Assembly (NCBI RefSeq): GCF_937616625.2
Contig: NC_065570.1
Coordinates: 38,695,665-38,759,664, forward strand
Origin: Mercurialis annua
Taxonomy: Eukaryota > Streptophyta > Magnoliopsida > Malpighiales > Euphorbiaceae
Direction: 5' to 3'
Length of the DNA: 64,000 nucleotides
The notes beneath the pieces were generated by a model. That model saw only the letters and a list, made by a program, of their open reading frames with translations. It searched no databases and had not been told where the DNA came from. Shown here in pieces: positions 12,272 to 22,895 of this stretch; the first letter of the stretch is position 1; each line of letters starts with the position of its first letter. A program made the translations under genes and the position numbers.

Positions 12272-14799
12272 TGTCACGACCCAAATTATTGAGCCGAGAC
12301 CGGCGTTAGGGAACGGGAGTGGTAGCTTCGGAACCCGTAGCAAGCCTATGACCACTATGAATTTTTCGCGAATTAAATATATTATTCTATATAAAACGTT
12401 TTCAGAAAATCCTTTTAGACATTATCATTATACGTATCAAAATATTTGAATTACTTTTCGAAAACCATCGCGAATCGTTATTATAGACTAGGGTCTTACC
12501 GAGCGACACCTCATGTCCAGCCCTGCCCTGTCTCTAATCATATTTAGACCAATTTCAGTCATGGCAATTGGTTAAGGAAATCAAACGGGTAAAATACGAT
12601 CTTCATAAACAAATAATATACATATACTTTTATATCAAATTCGAGTTGCCCATTTAAATATATCGTATGAATTTAAATCTTACATCTCATACAGATATCT
12701 ACCGACTACTGCAGCTCTATAAAGAAAACGTTCCTTGACATAGTCTTTCACTATTGTAGACATCCGGAACAAGAAAAGGAAGTCCGTCCTTCAAAATGCT
12801 TTACCCTGAAAGAAGGACTGTGAGGGGTCAGTATATGGGAATATGCTGAGTGAGTTCATACATTTACGAATAAGTATTCATATAAAATATAAAACAGTGT
12901 AATAACGTTCAAACCTCATGCAGCCAAGTACAAGATCCGATTGAAACCCTAATCCTCGAACATGCTAAACGTATGTACTCAGAAGAAAACTTATCCAATA
13001 GTCCGACCCGGGAGTATTCACACTCAACCACGTCAGTCGCGACAAATCTCTTTATTCCAATGGTGGGTCCAACCCACTGGTAGGTCCAACCTACTAGATA
13101 CGGGGCTCAGGTTAAACTGTAACCGAGTTCTCTCTTATATCGCATTCGTATATCCAACTTCGAAATTCGTATTCTTAATCGTATTCATAGCTATATCAAA
13201 TCAAAACTGGTGATCACGCAGTCCTATTGCCGCTCAATAGGTAGCACGTTCCATCGGATCAATACTGGTTTCAAATCAAGCGTATATGCAATTCGTATAA
13301 AGATTTCGTACTATAAACATGCAAATCAAACATAAAGCAATATAAAATAATTGCTGGCATAAATACTTTAAAAGTAAACTTGTATAAACTCACAGTGACC
13401 GCTTATCCAAAAATACTTCGATGCTCAGAAACGTCTAGCTTCCCGAGCTCCTGGTCCAACGGCTCCTTGCCTCGCCGGATCTAAAATTATTTTAAAATAA
13501 TTGACTCACGTCAGAATCCTATTCTAAGATTGACTCTAGACTCGAGACACGATACGCTAAATTCATTAACCGTCGTGCTTTTCACGTATATCCCAATAAA
13601 CGGGTTCTAACTCGTTGACGGATCGAATATCATTTCTAAATCCATTCTCGTTTAACCTCGTTAGGTTAAATAATTCGAACTAATCGGTAATTAGTCGATA
13701 AACTAATCAATTCCGATAATTTTACGCGTAACGAGCAAATTTCCCCAAAACGTATCGATCGGCCAAAACATTGTGCGAGCGCACGTTTCACTATGCGTTC
13801 GCTTAGTCCCTCAAGACTGTGCGTTCGCACAGTTGGACCGTGCGGTCGCGCAGTATGCTGTGCGTTCGCATAGTTGGACTGTGCGGCGCACAGCCGCGGG
13901 TTTCCACCCCGGCTCCATTTCTGACATGCTTTCGATGTAAAAACGATCCTAACACATCCAAAACGCTTAATCTATATTCAAAACATCCAAATTTAATCCT
14001 ATGATCGTTAAAACGATAAAATCGTTTCGTGGACTAACACTTTAACTCGATATATCAAGAAATTCGTCCATCCAAATGATAAAACGTCAAGGTTACCGTG
14101 ATTCGCCGTTGAAATACAATCAATTCAAGCTATGGAACGTCGGAAACGGACGAGAAACGGAATCGAGCGACGGAACCGTAAATGATCGTCGTGATGAACA
14201 AAGAAAAGAGAAAGGGGCAGATAGTGTGGTTCTGGATGATTCTTCATCCTTTCATTTCTTAGATGTATATGGTTAAGATACACTTTGGTCCTTCATCTCT
14301 TTAACATAAACCAATTCTCTATTAAACTTTCTATTTTAACTTAACGATTATTTATTTACTTAAACTCAATTACGTACTCATCATTTATATCCAAATAAAT
14401 AATACGACTCCAAAATTATTAGTTTCCATCGATATCTTTTAATCGCTATTCTCGGGCTTAACTGGCTAATTTACATTTTGGTCCTTGAACTTTTCAAAAG
14501 TTGCAATTTAGTCCAATACGTATCCGCGTCCAAATTTTAAAAGGTCTCAAATCGACTCGCAACTTTTTCCATAAATATTATAAAATATTTCGCGGACCTT
14601 GGCGAAATAATTATTATCTCGGAATTTATAATTTATTTTATATTAATTTCCGAAGTTATTTCCTTAATTCCCGCTAATCCGCTCAATATCTATTATTCTA
14701 TATTCCCGATATAATTAAATTAAATCTTCTTAATTTAATTTATCGTAATTCACAACACGTGGCACGACTTAATTATTCTAACACATTTGAGGTTTTACA
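12272..14799 (-). repeat. 3' LTR of element A (2528 bp)
   Basis: It matches 19332-22012 over its whole length. It is bounded by TGTCACGACCC at 12272 and by the decayed start TGTAAAACC ending at 14799, preceded on the minus strand by a polypurine tract. It lacks the two long AT microsatellites seen in the 5' LTR, which explains most of the length difference. No coding capacity is recognised. The small open frames here are not conserved between the two LTR copies. Confidence 0.93.
13773..13904. repeat. Palindromic word cluster in element A 3' LTR
   Basis: Several copies of a short inverted-repeat word of the form CTGTGCGTTCGCACAG, some decayed (CTATGCGTTCGC, CTGTGCGGCGCACAG), packed with short spacers. 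The same cluster occurs in the 5' LTR at 20847-20974. The words are CG-rich against an AT-rich background and may be binding sites or hairpins of the LTR control region; that role is inference. Confidence 0.8.
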
Positions 14800-14814
14800 T
14801 TCACCCCCCCCCCT
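14800..14814 (-). other. Polypurine tract of element A
   Basis: On the minus strand this reads A, ten G, TGAA directly before the 3' LTR start. It is the expected plus-strand priming tract. Just upstream is TTCGAGGACG followed by an AT run, which resembles the FED-type pol terminus commonly found before the tract in plant gypsy elements. Confidence 0.9.
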
Positions 14815-14929
14815 AAAAATAAATCCGTCCTCGAATTTAAAAATTTTGCCACGTATTTAGGTAAACTAATACGAATATTTTTACCTCATATCTTCTTTTG
14901 TTGCTCACATGTACTCTTCTTACGGACTA

Positions 14930-15065
14930 ACTTTTCCAAAGAACTCTTACCATAGGTACCTTCTTTATCCGCAGCTTTCATACTTGCACACCGATAATCA
15001 TTACTGGTTTTTCTTCGTACGATAACTCTTCGGTCATCTCCACCGCTTGCGGTGGAATCACTCGA
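14930..15065 (-). pseudogene. Decayed gypsy pol 3' end in element A
   Basis: Minus-strand translation gives SRVIPP, then EELSYEEKPV (SYEEKP at 15002-15025), then a stop, then VPMVRVLW (about 14933-14960). An EED-M motif follows in a shifted frame. This order matches the region after the integrase core in plant chromoviruses, where it ends the polyprotein just before the 3' LTR. Stops and a frameshift make it non-functional. The assignment to the Tekay-like lineage rests on these short motifs only. Confidence 0.65.
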
Positions 15066-18000
15066 GAAGGACTAGATACACCTTTCTCGGGATAACTTTA
15101 TAAACCTTCTGATAGTGGAGTTGTATTCAAACGTTATTGTCATTTGTTGTATTGCGCGCTTACCTCCTTTTTCATGTACTTAAAGTCGTTTGAATACGAT
15201 TATCACTAATTCTTTTTAACTTTCTTATGGTAGATTCCCTTCTTTGCGTGGTTCAATTCACTTACTGAACGTAAGTGCTCTGCTTATGGCATATCGCGGT
15301 CGCTCTTTTTACTGGAATTACTGACAATCTTGTTCTTTATTCTCTTACTACTTTACTTGCAAGTTTTGGCGACTTCATTTCTTGTGAATACTACAAATTT
15401 CCATCTTCATAACCCCTCATGTTCTTTGAAATCATGTGTGTCATCGCTTCTTGACGGTTTTTCACTTGCTTGCATATAGCAAGGTTCCTTGTTTGCATTA
15501 CTTAAATTACTTATCCAAAGTAACTATCTCTCATATATTCCTGCTAATCTTACTCTTATATCCTTTCTCTTATTATTATGTATCTTATTATAATGTATAA
15601 CTTCACTCTAGTTGATCATCGAGTGAAATTATGCTATGTCCTTGTTTCTTATCGACACTCTATTTGGTTAACTTATTGACTTCATGATCTTGTATCATAA
15701 GTCAAATCTCTTTTGAACGTTTGTCTTTATTGTGCTGTCCGTATATGTTTTCGTAAACTTGTATCGTCTAAATCCATATTTCCTTTTCACACTTCATGAT
15801 TTCCTAATCTCATGAAGTTGAATGTACTCTTGGCATTACTTGATATGTTTAGCATTTGCCTTCCCTGGCTTATCTTATTTCTCGATCCTTTGACTTCATT
15901 CATTTCTCTAGTTAGTATTACTTTTCCTTCATTTATGATTCGTAGATTAGTTTTGTAGCCCATCCTAGTCAATAGCTACAAACACTCTTCATGTTACTTT
16001 GATCTATCTCTCGAAGTAGCGTTGTTCTTTCATATTCTTTCAATAGCTTCTTATCCTAGTGACTTATTGTTTTCATTAGACATTCCTTATCTAATGACAC
16101 TTAATGTTAATCTGATCTTAATCTTCACTTTTTTATATTCTCATGTCGTTACTAATCTTATAGATTCTTGAATAATCCTGGTTCGATCCTTCGTTAGCTC
16201 TTTGGTTCCAAGAAGGTATTAGACTTAATTAGTTAATCTAGCTATTCATCTCTCTATTACTTTTGATAGGTACTTTGCTTTTTTTTCTATTATACGTCCT
16301 TTGTAAAAACCATTCGCTTCACGTTGGTTTATGAATTCGTAGATAGCTTACGCTTGAAATCGTAAAAATGACGTTTATAAACTTCTATAATAACCCTTCG
16401 TTTTCTTCTTATACTTTTCCTTGTACTCGAACTCTTCATAAATACTTTTTATTTACGACTCATTCTTATAACAATTCATTACTTCCTTTCAGATCTTTTA
16501 ATTTCATTCATTAGTACTCTCTCTCTTGTAACTTTCGTAATTTCTCCCACATACTCCTTTGTTGTCGTTCTCGCATTCTACTTTTCGTTGTTACATTTCT
16601 AATTATTAATGAAAATTCGAAACGTTATTTTCTCTAGATCACTTTAACATCTAATACATTAATATTCACTTGTATTCATGGGATGCATTCATCACTGACA
16701 TTCGTTATGTCAGTGAGACTAATTTTTATATCCTATTATCTCATTCCTTTAAAATTTCTTGATTCTTCAAGTAAAATCCGTATTGAATCTTATACTTGAT
16801 CCTTATAACACTTTTTGTATCTTTTCCTTATATCAGTCATTTGTCTATTTAATCGCCTTGATTCGTCCCAGATGTCTTGCGAGACATTTTGGATCCTAAA
16901 TAAACATCGCTGCCATTAGAATGTTTGATCTTATTCCATCTATCTCTTGGAAATTAAAATATCAATCATTAACGTCCCACGTATCCTTTCTTCTTATCCT
17001 AATTACTTATAAATCGTTAATAAACTCTTGGCCATACTCCAAAATGATTTATATCATCATTATCCATTCTAATATAGATACAGTTAATGTAACGCTTAAT
17101 CTTGAAACTACATGATGTCAAACTCATCATTTCGCCTGCTGGTACGATGTCTTCTTTTGTATTCAAACTAGTATACCTTGAACTTCAATCAACGTCCTTA
17201 AATTACGACTTCACTCGCAAGATTCTAATATTAACTATTCATTCTTCTCCTTTAACTCATTTATTATATATCGTTCTATCCACTTACTCGGTTATATCCA
17301 ATGGGAGATATTACTACACTCATGTACTTAATCCATAGTAATATTTCTCATTCTTCGTCACTTCTCGTATCAAACTTTAGGATCTTTTATCTTTATTGGC
17401 TCTTGTATCTTCCTTTCTCTTTTACTTCTATCATAACTTAATTTCCTTTTATACATTAATGTCTTGCTTTCTTCGCTTATCGTAATATCCTTATCCGGGT
17501 ATCTTCGTTCATAATATATTATGTATCCTAAGTGTTAACTTACTTTGATTCTTCCGCCAGTCCTAATGTATAGAACTTTTGATTTGTGTACGTCTAATAT
17601 AGTCCTCGTCATGAGGTGTATGTTGTTCTTCTACATGTAACGTCCTCGTCTTCCTTTGAGAGTCATCATCAACATCGCATAGCTACCGTACTATACTCTT
17701 CGTACTTCATCTTTCTTATCTTCATTCCGTGAACTTTCACTTCGTGTACATGTCCTTATCTTTTAATTTGTTGGTCAAAATGCCCAACCGCAAAGCTCGT
17801 TACACGAATTTCCAACTTCTTTAACATAGTCTACGCAATATACAATCCATCTTTTAACTTTATTAATCCAATATGTCATCCCATCCACATCTGATACATA
17901 TCTTACGTTCTTACTTATTGTAGTCTCACAATGTGTTGGCTAGGTTGGTCCTTTCTAGTCGTATTAATCCTCCATCAACATTCTTATGAAAATTGTCGCT

Positions 18001-19315
18001 TAATCCCCCATTCGACGATTGCAACAGTCAACTCCTAGCCAACCTTCTTAGGAATATTATACTCCAATATTAAACCGATCCAGCGGTTCAATCAAAAGAT
18101 ATCTCAATTTTACTAGATTTGATGATCTTTAAATATTATATAAAACTCACATTCTTCATTCGTAATCATTATCTTCACACCTCTAGTGTTTATGCTAAGG
18201 ATCAATTACTATATTCACTCTCATCTCACACACTTCTATCGTCTTATAAAGTTCTAATCACTTCGTTCAAAGATAATGGCATCCTAGTTCACTGGTCAAT
18301 GGATTATATTTAACCATTCAAGCCCATCTTATCATTCTATCTCCTAATAGATCTCAGACCTGTGACTATCTTCGTGTCTTTCCGAGATATAACTTCTTGC
18401 TCGTGTTCTCGCACACATCCTTTGTACCTTCGAGAGTTGATTGTAGGTAGATCTCGAACATTTCCCCTTCGTTACAGAGTTCTAGTTTAGGTCTACTCAC
18501 ACCAAAACAATTATGGTTTCAACCATTTCGAAATCTTTGATATCCAAAGAAACTGGCTTTGTTACAAAATTCATATTTAAATTCTTTATGCTTTAGTATA
18601 ATTGTGCACTAGGGTGATGAACTCTCTCATCCCCAAAGAGTTGCCATAACTTACCCCTTATTTGAGTATAATGCATATCATGCGTGTCCTACTAATGTAT
18701 GAATTCAGTTTCTATTCTTTTCATTTAATGTGTATGTAGTGATGCAATTCTATTCATGTCATGGCAATAGTATATTATTATATCGAATCTAGGCACATTT
18801 ACACTTTCAAAATCATTAAAACAGTTAATCTTTGTAAATCACAAATCTTTCACCTTGTAAGTTCTCTAAACCTTAACCTCTATAACTCGGAAATTCTTCC
18901 ATCCCTCTGGATCCATGTTTCACTATCGACCATTTCTTAGCGCTTATCGCATGACTCTGATGGTATCGTTATACCATATAATACTTAGTATGCTAGCCTC
19001 ATCATTGTGTCGTAGAATGTCGACTATCCACTTCATATGTGGTCACACTCACTGTCATATCATACGTCAATCATCCTTGCGTAAGCAAAATACTTTCGCA
19101 TACATATGTCGTCTAACAATCCTATCGATCGTATTAACAGACTCAGATCGTAGGGAGGAGAGTTAAAATCTTATGATCAAACGAAAACTGATCAAGACAT
19201 GACTCGAATCCCTATGTACTGCAGTAGTTCCTAGGTAGACTCACACACAAGAACAGTGGTATCCTGGACCAACTGCTCTGATAACTCAGACTTAGCAGAG
19301 GTAACCGGACCAACT

Positions 19316-19327
19316 GCTCTGATACCA
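19316..19327 (-). other. Primer-binding site of element A (initiator Met tRNA)
   Basis: On the minus strand TGGTATCAGAGC lies four bases inside the end of the 5' LTR and is complementary to the 3' end of plant initiator methionine tRNA. A near copy of the word (AACTGCTCTGATA on the plus strand) lies about 40 bp further inside, near 19271-19283. Confidence 0.93.
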
Positions 19328-19670
19328 CAATTGTCACGACCCAAATTATTGAGCCGAGACCGGCATTAGGGAACGGAGTGGTAGCTCCGGAACCCGTAGC
19401 AAGCCTAAAACCACTATGAATTTTTCGCGAATTAAATATATTATTCTATATAAAACGTTTTCAGAAAATCCTTCCAGACATTATCATTATACGTATCAAA
19501 ATATTTGAATTACTTTTCGAAAACCATCGCGAATCGTTATTATAGACTAGGGTCTTTCCGAGCGACACCTCATGTCCAGCCCTGCCTGTCTCTAATCATA
19601 TTCTAGACCAATTCCACTCATGGCAATTGGTTAAGGAAATCAAACGGGTAAAATACGATCTTCATAAAAA

Positions 19671-19673
<3 letters not shown>

Positions 19674-19711
<38 letters not shown>
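19674..19711. repeat. (AT)n microsatellite in element A 5' LTR
   Basis: About 38 bp of uninterrupted AT/TA dinucleotides. The other LTR has only AATAATATACATATAC at the matching place (near 12613), so this expanded after insertion. Confidence 0.95.
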
Positions 19712-19712
<1 letters not shown>

Positions 19713-20846
19713 TTTTATATAAAATCAGAGTTGCCCATTTAAATATACCGTTTGAATTTAAATCTTACATCTCATACAGATATCTACCGACTACTGCAGC
19801 TCTACAAAGAAAACGTTCCTTGACATAGTCTTTCACTATTGTAGACTTCCGGAACAAGAAAAGGAAGTCCGTCCTTCAAAATGCTTTGACCTGAAAGAAG
19901 GACTGTGAGGGGTCAGTATATGGGAATATACTGAGTGAGTTCATACATTTACTAATAAGTATTCATATAAAATATAAAACAATGTAATAACGTTCAAACC
20001 TCATGCAGCCAAGTACAAGATCTGATTGAAACCCTAATCCTCGAACATGCTAAACGTCTCAGAAGAAAACTTATCCAATAGTCCAACCCGGGAGTATTCA
20101 CACTCAACCACGTCAGTCGCGACAAATCTTTTTATTCCAATGGTTGGTCCAACCCACTGGTAGGTCCAACCTACTAGATACGGGCTCGGGTTACACTATA
20201 ACAAAGTTCTCTCTCGTATCGCATTCGTATATCCAACTTTGAAATTCGTATTCTTAATCGTATTCATAGCTATATCAAATCAAAACTGGTGATCACGCAG
20301 TCCTATTGCCGTTCAATAGGTAGCACGTTTCATCAGATCAATACTGGTTTTAAATCAAGCGTATATGCAATTCGTATAAAGATTTCGTACTATAAACATG
20401 AAAATCAAACATAAAGAAATATAAAATAATTGCTGGCGTAAATACCTTAAAAGTAAACTTGTATAAACTCACAGTGACCACCTATTCAAAAATACTTCGG
20501 TGCTTAGAAAAGTCTAGCTCTCCGAGCTCATGGTCCAACGACTCCTTGCCTCGCCGGATCTATAATTATTTTAAAATAATTGACTCACGTCAGAATCCTA
20601 TTCTAAAATTGACTCTAGACTCGAGACATGATACGCTAAATTCATTGACCGTCGTGCTTTTCACGTATATCCCAATAAACGGTTTCTAACTCGTTTACGG
20701 ATCGAATATCATTTCTAAATCCATTCTCGTTTAACCTCGTTAGGTTAAATAATTCGAACTAATCGATAATTAGTCGATAAACTAATCACTTCCGATAATT
20801 TTACGCGTAACGAGCAAATTCCCCAAAACGTATCGATCGGCCAAAA

Positions 20847-20974
20847 CACTGTGTGTTCGCACAGTGGAATGTGCGTTCGCACAGTGGACTGTGCGTTCGC
20901 ACAGTCCCTCAAGACTGTGCGTTCGCACAGTATGCTATGCGTTCGCACAATTGGACCGTACGGCGCACAGCCGC
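20847..20974. repeat. Palindromic word cluster in element A 5' LTR
   Basis: Five to six copies of the inverted-repeat word TGTGCGTTCGCACA with 4-12 bp spacers, ending in a decayed copy with GGCGCACAGCC. Copy number and spacing differ from the 3' LTR (13773-13904), so the cluster changes quickly. Confidence 0.85.
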
Positions 20975-21338
20975 TGGTTTTCACCCCAGCTCCGTTTTCG
21001 ACGTGCTTTCAATTTAAAAACGATCCCAACACATCAAAAACGCTTAATCTATATTCAAAACATCCAAATTTAATACTATAATCGTTAAGACGATAAAATC
21101 GTTTCGTGGCCTAAACCTTTAACTCGATATATCAAGAAATTCGTCCATCCAAACGATAAAACGTCAAGCTTACCGTGATTCGCCGTTGAAATACGATCAA
21201 TTCAAGCTATGGAACGTCGAAACACGGACGAGAAACGGAATCGAGCGACGGAACCGTAAATGATCGTCGTGATGAACAAAGAAAAGAAAAAGGAGCAGAT
21301 AGTGTGGTTATGGATGATTCTTCATCCTTTCATTTCGT

Positions 21339-21352
21339 ATATATATATATAT

Positions 21353-21412
<60 letters not shown>

Positions 21413-21482
21413 TTCTATATATATATATATATCTATATACATTTCTATATATATATATATATCTATCTATATATATATATAT
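21339..21482. repeat. Long AT-rich microsatellite in element A 5' LTR
   Basis: About 144 bp of (AT)n with two interspersed ACATTTCTAT units and ATAG/ATCT interruptions. The 3' LTR has only TTAGATGTATATGG at this place (near 14260). The open frame over this tract is a low-complexity tyrosine/isoleucine artefact. Confidence 0.95.
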
Positions 21483-22012
21483 GGTTAAGATACACTTTGG
21501 TCCTTCATCTCTTTAACTTAAACCAATTCTCTATTAAACTTTCTATTTTAACTTAACGATTATTTATTTTCTTTAACTCAATTACGTACGTATCATTTAT
21601 ATCCAAATAAATAATACGACTCCAAAATTAATATTTTCCATCGATAATCTTTTAATCGCTTTTCTCGGTCTTAACTGGCTAATTTACGTTGTTATCCTTG
21701 AACTTTTCAAAAGTTGCAATTTAGTCCAATACGTATCCGCGTCCAAATTTTAAAAGGTCTCCAATCGACTCGCAACTTTTTCCATAAATATTATAAAATA
21801 TTTCGCGGATCTTGGCGAAATAATTATTATCTCGGAATTTATAATTTATTTTATATTAATATCCGAAGTTATTTCCTTCATTCCCGCTAATCCGCTCAAT
21901 ATCTTTTATTCTATATTCCCGATATAGTTAAATTAAATCTTCTTAATTTAATTTATCGGAATTCACAACACGTGGCACGACTCAATTAATCTAAAACATT
22001 TGGGGTATTACA

Positions 22013-22017
22013 AAACG
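22013..22017. repeat. Target-site duplication AAACG (right) of element A
   Basis: Directly repeats 12267-12271. The satellite resumes here as AAACGTCTGGCTTAAATCG, carrying the CGTCTGG variant typical of the left block. This shows that the two flanks were once continuous. Confidence 0.95.
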
Positions 22018-22868
22018 TCTGGCTTAAATCGCTAAAAATGTGAAACGTTTGGATTTGTTTCATAAAGTTTGTAAACGTTTGGCTTAAATCGCTGAAAAGG
22101 TTAAACGTTAGGATTTGTTTTGTAACGTTTTTAACATTTGGTTTAAATCGCTAAAAATGTGAAACATTTGGATTTGATTCGTGACGTTTTAAACGTTTGG
22201 ATTTGTTTCATAACATTTTAAACGTTTAGATGGATTTCGTTTGGTTTTGTAACGTTACGAAACAAATCTTAAGGTTTCACCTTTTTAGCAATTTAAGCCA
22301 AACGTTTAAAACGTTACGAAACTAATCCAAACGTTTAAAACATTACAAAACAAATCCTAACGTTTCATCGTTTTAGCGATTTAAGCCAAACGTTTGAAAC
22401 TTTACGAAACCAATCCAAATGTTTACAAAGTTTACGAAACAAAACCAAACGTTTCACCTTTTTAGCGATTTAAGCCAAACGTTTAAAACGTTACGAAACA
22501 AATCCAAATGTTTACAAACGTTATGAAACCAATACAAATGTTTCACTTTTTAGCATTTTAAGCCAAACGTTTACAAACGTTACGAAACAAATTCAAATGT
22601 TTCACCTTTTTTTAGGGATTTAAGCCAAACATTTACAAATGTTACGAAACAAAACCAAACATTTCACCTTTTTTAGCGATTTAAGCCAAACGTTTCACAT
22701 TTTTAGTGATATAAGCTAAATGTTTAAAACGTTACGAAACCAATCCAAACGTTTAAAACGATATGAAACAAATCCAAATGTTTAGCATTTTTAGCGATTT
22801 AAGCCAAACGTTTACAAACGTTACGAAACAAAACCTAACGTTCCAAACGTTACGAAACAAAACCAAAA

Positions 22869-22895
22869 GGTCGGGGAGTGTTAAGGCATTAGGCC
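22869..22895. other. Short non-satellite insertion in the array
   Basis: About 27 bp beginning GGTCGGGGAGTG and ending GCATTAGGCC. It has no counterpart in the satellite modules and is GC-richer. It interrupts a reverse-orientation stretch and could be filler DNA from a repaired break. Origin not recognised. Confidence 0.55.

Larger units (their letters stand above)
14800..19331 (-). mobile_element. Internal region of element A, decayed gag-pol
   Basis: 4532 bp between the LTRs, AT-rich, with no open frame longer than about 83 codons in the sense or antisense direction. The minus-strand 3' end (about 14930-15065) has recognisable pol C-terminal motifs. Near 17780-17800 on the minus strand, G-H-F codons in a CG-rich context could be a ruined gag zinc knuckle, but its cysteines are absent, so this is only a suggestion. 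I could not identify protease, reverse transcriptase, RNase H or the integrase core by eye. A partial second copy of this region forms the left edge of the window (1-4360). Confidence 0.85.
12272..22012 (-). mobile_element. Complete Ty3/gypsy LTR retrotransposon (element A), minus strand
   Basis: A 9741-bp element read on the minus strand: 5' LTR 22012-19332, PBS 19327-19316, internal region 19331-14800, polypurine tract 14814-14800, 3' LTR 14799-12272. The 5-bp target duplication AAACG flanks it. The LTR ends are TG...CA (5' TGTAATACCCC in one LTR, decayed to TGTAAAACC in the other; 3' GGGTCGTGACA). The two LTRs differ at about 4-5% of sites in the parts I aligned by eye, so it is not a very recent insertion. 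The internal region (4532 bp) is near the size of a gypsy gag-pol, but every frame is broken. Only the 3' end of pol is recognised. The element is inserted in, and splits, the 60-bp satellite array. Confidence 0.95.
19332..22012 (-). repeat. 5' LTR of element A (2681 bp)
   Basis: It is bounded by TGTCACGACCC at 19332 and by the minus-strand start TGTAATACCCC ending at 22012, which is the intact form of the 5' terminus. It holds two long AT microsatellites (19674-19711 and 21339-21482) absent from the 3' LTR. The last bases of the LTR (minus strand GGCTTGCTACGGGTT...GGGTCGTGACA) are shared with the solo LTR and with element B, so the three families are related. Confidence 0.94.

Noticed and set aside
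17760..17810. Reverse transcriptase motif near TTGGGCATTTTGACCAAC (minus strand)
   Set aside because: Downstream sequence does not continue as reverse transcriptase and no catalytic YxDD follows at the expected distance. At most it is a ruined gag zinc knuckle.
14800..19331. Non-autonomous LARD with a non-coding interior
   Set aside because: My first reading. The pol 3' end motifs near 14930-15065 and the 4.5-kb length fit a decayed gag-pol better.
21260..21556. 98-codon plus-strand open frame
   Set aside because: Mostly a translation of the (AT)n tract in an LTR; the other LTR copy lacks it.
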